Below are positions 1-9,809 of a stretch of DNA of 64,000 nt, in pieces. The position numbers and the translations under genes are program-made. This stretch comes from Hydractinia symbiolongicarpus (taxonomy: Eukaryota; Cnidaria; Hydrozoa; Anthoathecata; Hydractiniidae). Location of the stretch: NCBI RefSeq assembly GCF_029227915.1, contig NC_079883.1, forward strand, positions 15,808,001 through 15,872,000, written 5' to 3'. Each line of letters opens with the position of its first letter. The first letter of the stretch is position 1. The notes under the pieces were generated by a model, which was given only the letters and a program-made list of their open reading frames with translations, did not search any database and was not told where the DNA came from.

Positions 1-1
1 G

Positions 2-193
2 ATTAGTAGGGAAAAGGAAAGGTATATGCTGCTAAAGGAACAGATGCGGCAACGTTTTAACCGTATCGTGAACAGCATCAATGAACAGGAGAGAGTCCAG
101 CTAGTTGCGAAGGGCCGTGATGAAGGGAGGAAAGAAATGCAAGATGAAATTTTAAAAAACGTTCGACCTGTGCAGTATGCAAGCGCTACCTAG
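2..193 (+). CDS. 3' end of a virus-like plus-strand gene (partial)
   Basis: The frame is open from the first bases of the window to a TAG at 191-193 (63 residues plus stop), so the gene continues off the left edge. The peptide is strongly charged (KERYMLLKEQMRQRF, then NSINEQERVQ) and would form a helix or coiled coil; no catalytic motif is visible. A related sequence occurs at 61042-61180 on the same strand (MREKQHYTVLKERM, VNNIDERERAD), next to the second copy of the same small-gene block, which supports it being coding and part of a mobile or viral unit. It converges on the minus-strand gene ending at 266, with a hairpin between them. It resembles the C-terminal tail of a structural or accessory protein, but the family is unknown to me. 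Confidence 0.5.
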   Translation: MSREKERYMLLKEQMRQRFNRIVNSINEQERVQLVAKGRDEGRKEMQDEILKNVRPVQYASAT

Positions 194-224
194 AGTCTCC
201 ACCTGAGTATAAGCCTTAATTTGG

Positions 225-259
225 TATATTTTATAGGTCTACAAGGCCTATAAAATATA
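225..259. terminator. perfect 13-bp hairpin between two convergent gene ends
   Basis: Bases 225-237 (tatattttatagg) are exactly complementary to 247-259, with a 9-nt loop. It lies 31 bases past the plus-strand stop at 193 and 6 bases past the minus-strand stop at 266, so either transcript would fold it at its 3' end. Palindromic mRNA 3'-end signals between convergent genes are known in some large DNA viruses (mimivirus-type); the role here is inference. A second AT-rich hairpin at 1211-1237 sits at another gene end of the same cluster. Confidence 0.55.
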
Positions 260-265
260 TGTTTT

Positions 266-828
266 TTATTCCTCACTCAGCAACCATTCCTTTTTAAAGT
301 CCTTATATCGACATTCTGTATTAAGTACCCGAGGGTAGTAGTTTTTGCCTTGCACATACACCGATGAAATAGCCAGGATAGCACCGGCTTGGCAGGACTC
401 ATCATAGGGCACTGGAATACCATAGAATTTAGTTGTGATCGCGTCCTTGTTGTATTTGAGTTTAGCGTTCTCGTAACGGTCCTTTTTTACAGGGGCTGTC
501 GTCAATTGCTCAGATGTCAACTTTTCGATCTTGGACCAGATTTGGCGATACTTTGCAACTCAATCAGGATACTCTTCAAAATCAAGACTCATCGCTGGCA
601 CTGCATTGGCGTTGTACCGGGTCACTTCATGTGGGGACCAGATTTTTGGTGTCTTCACTCTGAGGTCCACTACAAGGTCTCGTGTATGGTATCCTACTAT
701 GTACCGATTCTCCTTACCTCCATTGGCAGGAATGGGATCCGACACCGTCAGATAGTCCACATTGATATCGTTGATGTCCGTAAAGGTAGCAGCAAATGAG
801 TAAAATAATTTAGGGTTGACAAGCTCAT
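266..828 (-). pseudogene. virus-like minus-strand gene of about 165-185 codons with one internal stop
   Basis: One minus-strand frame is open from 835 down to the stop at 266 except for a single TGA at 560-562. The upper half contains GYHTRDLVVDLRVKTPK; the lower half contains ENAKLKYNKDAITTKFYG and PVPYDESCQ. No ATG opens this frame; an ATG at 826-828 is one base out of frame, so a frameshift near the start is likely. The minus-strand gene at 61200-61603 may be the homologue: it occupies the same place beside the same plus-strand gene and has KVKFKDAIMQTMG and YYVP at the matching position. The single stop could also be a sequencing error. No family recognised. A 136-codon plus-strand frame (389-799) overlaps it and is most likely an antisense shadow. 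Confidence 0.5.
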
Positions 829-838
829 TTTCAAATTA

Positions 839-1021
839 TTATATTTCAAACGACTTCAGAGAATTGCATGTCATTGTACATGCGCAGCCGCCCCCATTAT
901 ATGTAATATATTCGTGATAACAATACCAGCACAACATTTTACCATTTACCACGAACCGACGCCCGCAGGTACATCTGTCGTACGCATCGAATACCCCTTC
1001 ACAGTCGTTACAATTCTCCAT
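839..1021 (-). CDS. 60-aa Cys-rich probable zinc-binding protein
   Basis: It starts at ATG 1021, inside the last codons of the upstream gene (14-bp overlap with 1008-1199), and stops at 839. Cysteines are paired as in a zinc ribbon or treble clef: CNDC near residue 4, CTCG near 18, CWYC near 31, then a CAC and a further Cys, eight or more in 60 residues. A protein this small with so many Cys pairs fits a zinc-binding regulatory or structural protein. The overlapping start and stop imply tight packing of the kind seen in viral or element genomes. A weak 8-bp inverted repeat (804-811 with 833-840) lies at its 3' end. No counterpart was found in the second copy near 61.6 kb. Function unknown. 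Confidence 0.55.
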   Translation of the reverse strand: MENCNDCEGVFDAYDRCTCGRRFVVNGKMLCWYCYHEYITYNGGGCACTMTCNSLKSFEI

Positions 1022-1199
1022 TTATTCTATCAATAAGATCCTCTAGGTCTTTAATCTTCCGTTCATTAGCCTTCTCCCTATCTGATTCTTGTACCAATGC
1101 CAGTGCTATGAGTAGGAGGGATATGCCAATACCAGCCATGAATGTCATAAACGCAGCTGTTCCAAAGATATCGAATTTTGATTGACAGTTAATGCACAT
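1008..1199 (-). CDS. 63-aa single-pass membrane protein with a coiled-coil tail
   Basis: It starts at ATG 1199 and is followed by the overlapping Cys-rich gene. Residues 1-11 carry a Cys-x2-Cys (MCINC). Residues 14-35 are a clear membrane span (FMTFMAGIGISLLLIALAL). The remainder is charged and helical (ESDREKANERKIKDLEDLI). The start is preceded by TATAATAAATG, and exactly the same string precedes the gene at 61740-61853, which occupies the equivalent place in the second copy and has a related NERDIEDL stretch in a shifted frame. Small membrane proteins of this layout are common in viruses and virus-like elements; the specific function is unknown. Confidence 0.6.
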   Translation of the reverse strand: MCINCQSKFDIFGTAAFMTFMAGIGISLLLIALALVQESDREKANERKIKDLEDLIDRINGEL

Positions 1200-1210
1200 T
1201 TATTATAGTA

Positions 1211-1237
1211 TTATCTTATAACTATGCTGTAAGATAA
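1211..1237. terminator. AT-rich hairpin 5 bases past a stop codon
   Basis: ttatcttata at 1211-1220 pairs with tgtaagataa at 1228-1237 (10 bp with one G-T pair, 7-nt loop). It begins 5 bases downstream of the minus-strand stop at 1242-1244 and just before the promoter-like tract of the next gene. Position and composition match the hairpin at 225-259. Confidence 0.4.
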
Positions 1238-1241
1238 CGTT

Positions 1242-1355
1242 TCAAGCCAGTGCCAGGAATTCCTCTTGCGTCAGGTCACCCCCAAGTCTTTTGAGGCGTC
1301 TCCAATCCGGAGTAGACCTTCCTTTATAGCGCCTTTTCAACAACCATATCGACAT
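1242..1355 (-). CDS. 37-aa basic small protein overlapping its neighbour
   Basis: ATG at 1353-1355 lies inside the last codons of the Cys-rich gene 1337-1573 (19-bp overlap in another frame), and the frame stays open to TGA 1242-1244. The product begins MSIWLLKRRYKGR and ends DLTQEEFLALA: a basic N-terminal half and an acidic C-terminal helix. The overlap with the upstream gene and the hairpin just after the stop are the main arguments that it is real. A protein this short cannot be assigned from sequence alone, and chance is possible. Confidence 0.35.
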   Translation of the reverse strand: MSIWLLKRRYKGRSTPDWRRLKRLGGDLTQEEFLALA

Positions 1356-1573
1356 TTCGTACGCGCTGTCATACACCTTTCGAACGCATCTCCACAAAAG
1401 TAGCCCTCATACACGTACTCACCACCATCGCCCATATGGGCAGCCATGTTTCCCTTGACATGAAAAAACCCAGATTTCGTCATATGTTTTTTACTCACCT
1501 GTGGAGGGTCGTATCTCATGGGGCACCCGACTTTGTCGCATAGTTCTACAGAGCACCAGTAACAGAGTACCAT
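1337..1573 (-). CDS. 78-aa Cys-rich probable zinc-binding protein
   Basis: I take ATG 1573 as the start because it lies directly after a TATATATA tract; the frame is open a few codons further, without an ATG. The protein opens MVLCYWCSVELCDKVGC (a C-x2-C with further Cys) and closes with CGDAFERCMTARTKCRYGC, so it has two Cys clusters about 45 residues apart around a His-rich middle (KKHMTKSGFFHV). This fits two cooperating metal sites. Upstream is the repeat-protein gene (stop at 1588) and downstream an overlapping 37-codon gene. No homologue was found in the second copy of the block, where this interval is non-coding. Family unknown. Confidence 0.55.
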   Translation of the reverse strand: MVLCYWCSVELCDKVGCPMRYDPPQVSKKHMTKSGFFHVKGNMAAHMGDGGEYVYEGYFCGDAFERCMTARTKCRYGC

Positions 1574-1606
1574 TTTATATATATATTTCAACAAGGTCTG
1601 AAGATT
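1571..1606 (-). promoter_or_regulatory. promoter-like block before the Cys-rich gene (copy 2 of a repeated motif)
   Basis: Read on the minus strand, a TTGTTGAAAT core runs into a TATATATATA tract that ends at the ATG at 1573. The same arrangement with few differences lies at 1826-1862 before the repeat-protein gene. This copy overlaps the last codons of the gene ending at 1588. Confidence 0.45.
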
Positions 1607-1828
1607 TCACCTTCATATACCTGCGTCTTTAAATGATCCGTAATAAACCAAAATATATCATGGTCCTTCGGGAAAGCCACGTTACACATATTTGAGTACC
1701 GGGGGAACCTTTTCAACGGCTTTATTACACATGTCCTGCGTTTTGAACCTATCCGGTATATACATGAGCACCAGGGGATCCTTTTCAACGGCTTTATTGC
1801 ACATGTCTCGCGTCTTGAAACAACTCAT
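1588..1828 (-). pseudogene. short DMCNKA/KTQ repeat protein, frameshifted
   Basis: From ATG 1828 the frame reads two complete units of an approximately 27-residue repeat (DMCNKAVEKDPLVL then MYIPDRFKTQ, and a second DMCNKAVEK unit) and stops at 1682-1684. A second frame then carries the remains of a third unit, with ITDHLKTQ, down to the stop at 1588. The pattern Met-Cys-Asn-Lys-Ala-Val ... Pro-Asp ... Lys-Thr-Gln matches the repeat gene at 62083-62524. From memory, such repeats (somewhat like DUF4116) are scattered in invertebrate genomes and some large DNA viruses; I could not check this. It is either broken by one frameshift or very short. Confidence 0.55.
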
Positions 1829-1862
1829 TTATATATATAGATTTCAACAAAGTCAGAAGATT
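1826..1862 (-). promoter_or_regulatory. promoter-like block before the repeat-protein gene (copy 1 of a repeated motif)
   Basis: On the minus strand a TTGTTGAAATC core is followed by TATATATATAAATG, the ATG being the start at 1828. It is nearly the same over about 36 bases as 1571-1606. Two genes in a row having the same upstream block implies a shared control signal. Confidence 0.45.
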
Positions 1863-1867
1863 GCCGA

Positions 1868-2110
1868 GATTGACCGCGCATGCATTGATTTTTAGGGAAT
1901 TCCCCTACTCATTTGCCGTATATTTTGATATGCGCGTAGACTATTAGGGATTTGCGCTAGAACATCTTTGACTCCTATTCTGCATACTTTGATGACGTCA
2001 CTGCTCTGCATGGATTATTAGGGACACTGCCTTGGTATGCACTGATTATTAGGGATAACCCTTTGATAGGCACTGCATGGTACCGCAGGGTACTGGATTA
2101 TCAGGTATTT
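1868..2110. repeat. outer repeats of the virus-like block
   Basis: A motif close to GATTATTAGGGA recurs at about 1886, 1940, 2013, 2044 and 2096, often after TGCA. A related stretch with CGCGTGCATC and GGAAATTCCC lies at 62598-62650, outside the second copy of the gene block, and again near 62750. These may be terminal or subterminal repeats of the element. Confidence 0.4.
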
Positions 2111-2789
2111 TTTGTGCTTGACTGTGGCGTGCGCGTGCGCGAGATGTGCATTGCGTCAGAAGGAATATTTTTCTATCTCTGTGTCGAATTAACATTTTCA
2201 CTATGTAGGTTTAATAGCAAATCATTTGACGTTATCTCGTGGCAATATGACAAAGTAGAAAATCTTCAAGTCGTACAATTTATCCCCAGTGTCCATAGCA
2301 TATAGCATTAATAAATTCAAATTTCTGGGCCCTTATCACAAAGATGCTATACTCTTGTTCATATCACACCCGACCATTATTTGACTTAATTATTATTTAT
2401 TTTCAGAAAGGTCAACTTCGTAACCAACCTCGTCCCCAAGGCTCTTCTATGCCTATTATGTAGCCGTCTTATTACAATTTTATATGCGAAGAAGGGTCCG
2501 GGGAACAATGTTAAACATGGTTGGTTAACAGTGACGAAATACTCTTAGCCAAAGCAGAAAAGTTTTTAAATGCCTGTTGATTTCGCCTGTTAGAGTCCCG
2601 TCAAGTCGCAAAAATTTTAACCCATCATAAGGTGATAATAGGATGGGCACTGTATGTTATCAAGCTAGGTAGATAGGTAGGTTGAAATGATAACGTTGAT
2701 TTAACTTTTCGCTGGCAACATGGACATGTACGCATCAATTACATGACAAGGTGAGCAAGGAGGATAAAATTTGTTCACATAACGTGTAG
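2111..2789. other. no gene recognised
   Basis: AT-rich sequence. An 80-codon plus-strand frame at 2063-2305 has no recognisable motif and I do not support it as a gene. Confidence 0.3.
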
Positions 2790-3330
2790 TTAGCCTTATT
2801 TTTTCCTATGGGCTAAAGGTATTGCACCTATATGGGCTGTTTCCTATGTTCTTATTTAATCCGAAGTTGTGATAAAGTATTTTTAAAGAAGGGTATTAGG
2901 CCTATATGTGGCACATGGTTTGCCTGTACTACTCCCTAAGCCCGGTTGCACAATTTTCTTCTCTTTTTTTGAACCTTCACGGGAACTTATTCTGCAATAT
3001 AAAATTGCTGAGTGAGGGTTTAACGAAAAGTTGTTTCCTTGTTCTTATTTAAACCGAATTTGTGATAAAGTGTATTACGCCTATACCCATGTGCGACGGG
3101 GTTTACCTGCACTAAGCCCTAAGCCTAAAAGTAACGACGGGCTGTTTCATGTGTTTCTACTTTACTTTGCGATAAAGTTTTTTTGGAAAAGGCTGTTACG
3201 CCTATGCGCATATGCGACACGGTTTAACTTAAGATTAATTTTTGAACTTTCTTGGAAACATATTCTGCAAAATAAAAAAATGTTGGCCGCGTGTGTTTGT
3301 TATGACGGGATTTGATTTCAGCAAAACTTG
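2790..3330 (+). repeat. modular dispersed element, copy A
   Basis: Three degenerate tandem modules of roughly 130-170 bases. Each contains a TGTTTCC / TTAAACCGAA / TGATAAAG part followed by TTACGCCTAT, CATGTGCGAC and GGTTTACCTG. The same modules occur at 10.3-11.8, 18.0-22.9 and, inverted, at 52.2-53.8 kb. No coding capacity; probably a non-autonomous transposon. Confidence 0.6.
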
Positions 3331-3489
3331 TCGAAAAGTTATTCTTGTGCACTTCACTCGATTTAAAACATACTGCATATCTGTACTTAAGGGTTCTACC
3401 TGGATGTGTGGTAAAGTTCACGGCTGTTACTAAGCATTCTTCCAGTCGTTCAACATCTGGTAAATTGACCTCTTTAATAATTGCCCCGT

Positions 3490-3785
3490 CCCACTTAGAC
3501 AACTCCCATCTAGGACACCTTGTTCTGGATAATCCGACCGCGACATTTCCTTTTGACTAACTGACACCTGATTGCCTTATTTGTACGTTTTTGACAACAA
3601 TTTCGACAAAAAAACCTGTCCGGGACAATTATCTAGGGGAAAATCGGACCAGATGGTAGTTATCCAGGGGCAATTATCTAGGATGAGTTATCCTAGGGGG
3701 GGGGGCTTCTCTGGAGGCAATTATCTAGGGTACATTAACGTGGAGCCGTTATCCGGGGCCAATTATCCAGGGGGATTGTCCTAGA
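3490..3785. repeat. MITE-like cluster of TATCTAGGGG motifs
   Basis: The motif CAATTATC(C/T)AGGG appears at least five times between 3620 and 3775, with inverted forms (CTAGGACA, GGATAATCC) at 3510-3535. The two sides look like multi-copy inverted ends around a short centre. Unusually, the motif is iterated inside each arm, as in the element at 53863-54978. Confidence 0.5.
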
Positions 3786-3789
3786 ACCT

Positions 3790-6700
3790 AAAAGTAAGCA
3801 CCCTTTACGCGGACTTCTTATTTAAGAATAATGTAGCTATTACTAGCTTTTAACTTTGTCGCTAACAATTTTAAAAGAAGTGGAAACTTTTCTTTAAATT
3901 TGCGAACAGGAGGACACAGAAAATATGCTGTAACAGTTTGTTCTTAACAAAAAAATATTTGAGACATTCTGATAATGATATTGTCTACCACCATGTTATT
4001 TTTCGATTTATAAAACTGACCAAACACGGATATTTATTCAAGTTAAAAACAAAGAATAGTCGTGGCGGGAAATCTTACTTCATTCATATTTTAATCGTAT
4101 AATGTGTCATCAATATATTATTGCGTTTTCTTATTTTAAAAATAAACGGAGAAGAAAACCATGTCTGTTTTAATGTCGTTGTGTCATTTGCTAGATTGAA
4201 AATTTAAAAAACAAAGCAGGACTGAAAGTAAGTACTTTTCTCTTCTGTAAATAATTAACGCCGTTTAAGACGTTGGCGTTATAAACAGGTACGTAGTAAC
4301 ATAGTGTGTCACAAAACTGAATACACGCTTTTGTAGTCTACGCGTTTTTTATTTTCCTATTCCTTCTTGCGAATTTTATGTCTTTAACCATTATTAATCA
4401 ACAAATTCAAATACAATCAATGATAAACGCGTTAGTTTGTGGACAAGAGACCCAGCGTAATTTTTCTTACCACAGGGAAATCAGAATAGTTAAGATGGGA
4501 AATATTACACTGGGTCGCAAACGAATTTCCTGCGGTCAAGATATTGATCGTATTTTTTCATTGATTACTTCTATTGTTCTTTACTCCCGTGATCAATATC
4601 AAGAAATCCTTTTTTGTGAGCACAAATGGCCTTACTTGCCCGAATAAATATAATTAATTCTGGTATTATTTAAAAGGATAAGATGTGACCACACCGTGTG
4701 CTTATTGGTTGATTTTAATTCAGAGTTTTCTCTGAGATGAATTGAATTTTGGGGATTGGCTCTGACACATTCGTCTGAACTTAAAATATGAACAGAATAA
4801 GAACACCGACAAGGCTAAAATTTTACTGGTTTTTTCCGTTTTAAAAAAATACACATATACCTTGTTGAAATATCTTTTATAATTTTTGTGACTATTGTTC
4901 ATTATATAACTAGTGAAAATATTTTTTGTAAAATTACATAATGCTCAAAATATTAGAACAATTTCGGAATGAGCATGCGGTAAAAATAAAAAGCGCGTCA
5001 GTTTGAAACCTCATTTTCAGGCTCTTCCTAATTATTTGGCATTATTAATCAAAGCAAAAATTTAAAAAAGGCGCCATATTCTTATTAGTTTCTTTCGGTT
5101 CTAATTTTTTGTCAATTTATCTTTCTTACCTAAGGTCAACAAATTTGTTACGAAAAGGGTATCGTAATAGCGTGTTAGCTTTTACGGGTAAAATTGTGAA
5201 ATGCTGCTGTGTAGCTCAATCCAGTTTTAGTGGCATTGCTCCCTTTTGTTCTTTTTAAGATTTCTTATTTAAAAAGTGATTTAACTTTCAGAAAAATCAA
5301 AGTGGGTTTTTTCCTCAGGAGAAAGACCTCAAATTTTACAAAGCAACACCATTTGAAAAAAAAAATTGTAAAGAGATTGTAAAGCCATGCTTACAAATCA
5401 TAATAGCGGTTTAATTTGTGGTTGCTTGAAACAGTATCGCGTTTGAACACGTCCGCGAGAATTGCAGAAGCCTATCGTAGTTTCTGCTACGCCTATCACA
5501 ATATGACGTCAGCGCCTTAAATTCCATTCAATTGGAAAAACAAACCGCAGACAAAAATAATCATTGCATTAGAACATTTTCCTTTTTTACTAAATATAAA
5601 TGAATGAACATAGCGTTTGATTTGAAATATGCGACAACTGATTTCTTGATTATTAAATTGAAAAAAGACACGAACTAAGTAAGTCCTATTTTCTACAGGA
5701 AATTCTAAATGCGGAGGTTTCATTTGAAACTGCTTACGAAGCTAAGATATACTGAATGTTTACTCATGGGTAAGCTCTATTTTTTTGTCGTTTTTATTAT
5801 CCGTATTTTTATTTGATCTAAAGGTAGAAATAAACAAACTAGCCTTCTGGGAAATATTGTGAGAGAGTCTCGCATATTAGTTGTCATCTGTTTAGCGAAA
5901 ATTTCTGCAGTTGCTGCGAATGTGAGATGTTGTTTCTTTTCGATGTTTTATATCTCATTCTGGAGAAATGTTAATCGAAATTAACTGAAGTTTTGATTAA
6001 AATTATGGTTTAGAATAATCTAACCCGTTGTTTTTAACTATCTATTATTTTCTGGGAGCTAAATTAATAATATAACCTCTTTATTCATAATTTGTTAATA
6101 AACTTTGGTTTGAGGCTTGCGATTTATAATAGTCAGATTACTTGAAGTCTAAGGATGCTAAATGTTTATAGAAAAAAAACTGAAATACAAACAGAACTTA
6201 AAGAACTTAGACTTAGTGATTCCTATAGGAACTTTTGTGGTTGTTGATAATGCAAAATAACGGTTCATTAAATTTTAGTGTTTTCTCATAGAATTGTTTG
6301 AAACAAAAAATAAAATGTTGATTCTCATTTTGAATAGACATGATGAGTTAAAATTACAATTACATGTACATAAATATGTTTGGGGTTTAAATAAAAGTGT
6401 CTTATCACATAAAATAACAAACTTGAAACTAACTAGTAGCTATACTTGGTATATTTCTTATCAACTTTTGTTTTTTGCAGAAATAATTTTACTGACCGGA
6501 AGGTACGAAAAAACACTCTTAAAAATTGAAACAATATTTGAATTTTTTTAAAAAAGAAAAAAAACATGTTGTTTAAAGGATTTATTTAACTTTACATTAG
6601 TCTTGCTACCATTTTTACTGCGAGTATGCACATTCGTTATCTTCTTCCATGAAATTTATATATAAAAAAATATATATAAAAAGTATTAGGATCACAAACA

Positions 6701-8250
6701 ACATTTTCACATTTCCTTTATAAGTGTTTTTAATTGCAACAACAAAGTTCCGTATTTTGCATAAAAACCCGTTTTAAGGTGGCAGTAACACTTTGTTAGC
6801 TGTCCAAATAGCTGAATTATTTACTCAGTGTTTTATTTATACCATATATACTATTTTCTAAAAATATAGGCCTTAATACATAATAAAATGATTTTAACTT
6901 AACACTAAAATTGCTGAGTCAGCAGAATTTTCTTTTTAAAAATGTATCAAAAACAAGAAAAAAATCGGCTTCTACGAGCTCCAACTTCTTACAATCTCGT
7001 TATTTTTCATCAGCTTCTGTTTTTAAATGAACCTCCCCTATTAAAACGGTGTGCGAATTTTTCTTATTTTTTTAACAATAGCCTTTTGTTTTTTTCAAAA
7101 GATTCTTTGTTAGCATCCCCTGCTGAATCGAACGCTATTATAAAAAAATATTTCGAATAAAAAGATTTCCGCACACGGCATCATGGCTGCATGGTTCACC
7201 AAGCATGTCTGAAAATTCTAAAGTAAAACGAAAATGCTATCGAAAGTTAAAGCTCGTGCAGTGTAGCATAATGAAGATCTTCTCAAATTTCTACATAATG
7301 CGCCATCTTTGTTGTTATTAACGTTTCTCTTTAATAATTACGTCATTTTTTTCTGTAAGTTTCACAAGTGCGTAGACTTATACTATATTCGCCAGAAGTA
7401 ATTAATTATTCATGAATTTTATTTTAAAGAGGAATTGTTGAGGCTGAATATTTTTGGTGAAAGATAATAGTATTTTAGCCATGAAATCGTGACAAGTGTG
7501 TTATAACAGAAAAAATGTGGATATATAGTCTGAAAATAACTTTTCGTAGCTCATTATGTAAAAAAAAATCGGATTTTTAAAAGGTTTACTCCCACCTTAA
7601 TTGCAAAAATTTAGTGCCGGCGAAATTTATTGACACGCAAAATTTATATATTTTGTCTTTTTTTAAAGCGATTTATATTTTTTCTATTGATATACCTAAA
7701 AGTATGCGTTACTGGCCTTTATTACGCCAGTCTTAATTAAACGCGGACCCCTTTAACGCCGCTGCTCACCAAGACGAAATTTTGGATTACCGCCATTAAG
7801 GGCCAAAATTAATCCCGTAAATAGAAAACAAATGGTGAAAAAAGAGAAACTCAGGAATACGTGCTACTAGTCGTCTTTTTTACTGTGTAATATTTTCACA
7901 TTTCACATTAGGTTATAAACTACAATCCTGCATAAAATATAGTGTGACTAGGAGACAAATTTCAGTTCATCCCCCATGTACAGGCTATATCTATACTAGG
8001 TTAATGCAATTTGAACTTTTCAATGTTCACAGCGGACTTAAGACCCAAAACGGTTATTTAATTAAATCTAAATATATTCAAAATATAGTAATTGTTGATC
8101 ACGTCAACATCGCTATCGTCTGAAATTTCGGAACATTTGTGGTGTGGCACTTTGATTTGTTACACACCGACCTGTTAAAAAAATCCACCTAGCGCATTTT
8201 AAAAGCTACTTTCCTAACCTGTACATCTGCTTTTTTTTAGAATTCGTGAG
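3790..8250. other. AT-rich non-coding stretch
   Basis: No gene, RNA or clear mobile element seen. Isolated frames of 60-90 codons (for example 4378-4647) show no motif and no splice or promoter context. Confidence 0.4.
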
Positions 8251-8253
8251 TTG

Positions 8254-8617
8254 ATGCTCATGGCGCCGTAGATTAGTGGTTATAGCTCTCGTACTCTGTG
8301 CGGGAGACCGGGGTTCGATTCCTCTTGACGGCGATTCAACATGGGCGAGTGAATGTTACCATAGCCCCGGGTTAACCCAAGCCATGTGAGGGAAATTGGG
8401 AAGATGGCACACTGTGTGGGCCGTTGGATGTTGCCGGGAGTTGTCTAGTAGAGTGCGGGCCCTAATTGGGTCTGCGTCGCTCAAAATGAGCATTAAATAC
8501 TCTAGGACTCTCCATCTAAGCCATGGCCCCTCCTGGAAATAATAGACAGGGTAAATCCCTCGATATTTGTGAGGCTAGCCATGTAAAATATGCACATCTA
8601 TCTATCTATCTATGCTC
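8254..8617 (+). mobile_element. tRNA-derived SINE with (ATCT)n tail
   Basis: The 5' head (about 8265-8333) is tRNA-like: an A-box-like TAGATTAGTGG at 8269-8279, a B box GGTTCGATTCC at 8312-8322, and partial acceptor pairing (GCCGTAG with TGACGGC). A body without coding frames follows, ending in GGCTAGCCATGTAAAATATG and an ATCTATCTATCTATCT tail at 8596-8613. ATGCTC at 8254-8259 recurs at 8612-8617 and may be the target duplication. This is the standard SINE plan: an RNA polymerase III promoter head, a body, and a tail borrowed from a partner LINE. A functional tRNA is unlikely because the acceptor and T stems carry mismatches. Confidence 0.75.
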
Positions 8618-9809
8618 TTTGCAACTATGCAAAATGACCAAAAAATTGCCATTGTCTCATTATTTTGGTGAATGTTTGTTGGTATTTTTTTTTTTTAAAT
8701 TCTTCTTAATGCTTTGTTTTCTTCTCTGCTTGGTTTTAAATGGTGCTAAAGTGCGTGGGAAAAAGGTCCTAGAGTATTTATATATATCACATATTTTCAA
8801 AAAATTTCGATTCGAAAAATCTTGTAAAAAGCCGCCTAGAATACTAAAAATAACACCACTTAGAGCTTTTTTCTTTAAAAAACCCGGCCATTTTAACGCC
8901 GGTTTTGTCATTCCGGCCTTTATTTCGCAAGAAGTTAACAAAACCGCCATCAGAGCGGGCGTAATAAGGATCAACAAGGTATAAAATAATAGATATGTGA
9001 ATTTAAACTTCAGTAGACTTTTTTTCTCATCAGATACATCAATTTCCTAAAATTAGTTCTTACCAAAATTAACTCTCGTTGGCTAGTAATGTCTTAATTT
9101 GGAGTGCGCCCAAAACTACAAATTTTTAAGGTCCTTTAAATTTGTGATTTTGCTAATACGACATGACGTTTTATACCTGTGTACAACACTTATACAAGTG
9201 TAGCTAAATATGTATTCTTTCCAGTCAAATAAAACATAAAAGACCTCAAAACGCGGGTTTAACCACGCCATGTTTAACATCTTATGTGTAAAACCCTAAG
9301 GATTATGTTCGTCCCCTTAGTTCTTTGATTCAATTTGATGAAAATATTTAATAAGTTGAAAATGACCTGACAAAGAGGATATAATACATAACGGGAGGCT
9401 TTAGTCTGGAATGAAATGTCTATACCGACATAATGTAAGGAATTGCGAACTTCTGTGTCTGGACCAGGAATTTTTCAAGAATTGGCTTAATTAAAAAGAC
9501 TTTCAATTAGGGCGCAATCCAAAACAACTGGAGGTTATTTGAAGGCGTTTTTAGAGACCGCCTCTAGGGCAACGGCTGTTGGTTTTCGACTTTATTTACC
9601 TACACGTAAGTCGGATTAATGGCGGTGAAAAATTTATGATCACTAAGGACAAAAACAACATCTTAAATCATCTTAAATATTATATTGGGGATCTACATAT
9701 AATTGAAAAAAACCCAGAAAAGTCACCTTCATATATTTAATATCCATAATTTACTCGATATAAGCACTTAACTTGCTTTTAACTCAAGTTTTTAAATAAA
9801 ATAAACTTT
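8618..9809. other. no gene recognised
   Basis: Overlapping frames on both strands at 8523-8984 cancel each other as evidence. AACGCC/GGCGTT-rich patches (8890-8965, 9545-9640) may be old repeat debris. Confidence 0.3.

Noticed and set aside
389-799. 136-codon plus-strand ORF
   Set aside because: It lies antisense to the better supported minus-strand gene and has no motif; it is most likely a shadow.
4378-4647. 89-codon plus-strand ORF
   Set aside because: No motif, neighbour or splice signal; one frame of this length is expected by chance in the window.
8265-8333. A functional tRNA gene
   Set aside because: Acceptor and T-stem mismatches and the attached body and tail show a SINE head instead.
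8523-8984. 153-codon plus-strand ORF and 105-codon minus-strand ORF
   Set aside because: They overlap, start inside the SINE and are low complexity (poly-Phe, poly-Lys).
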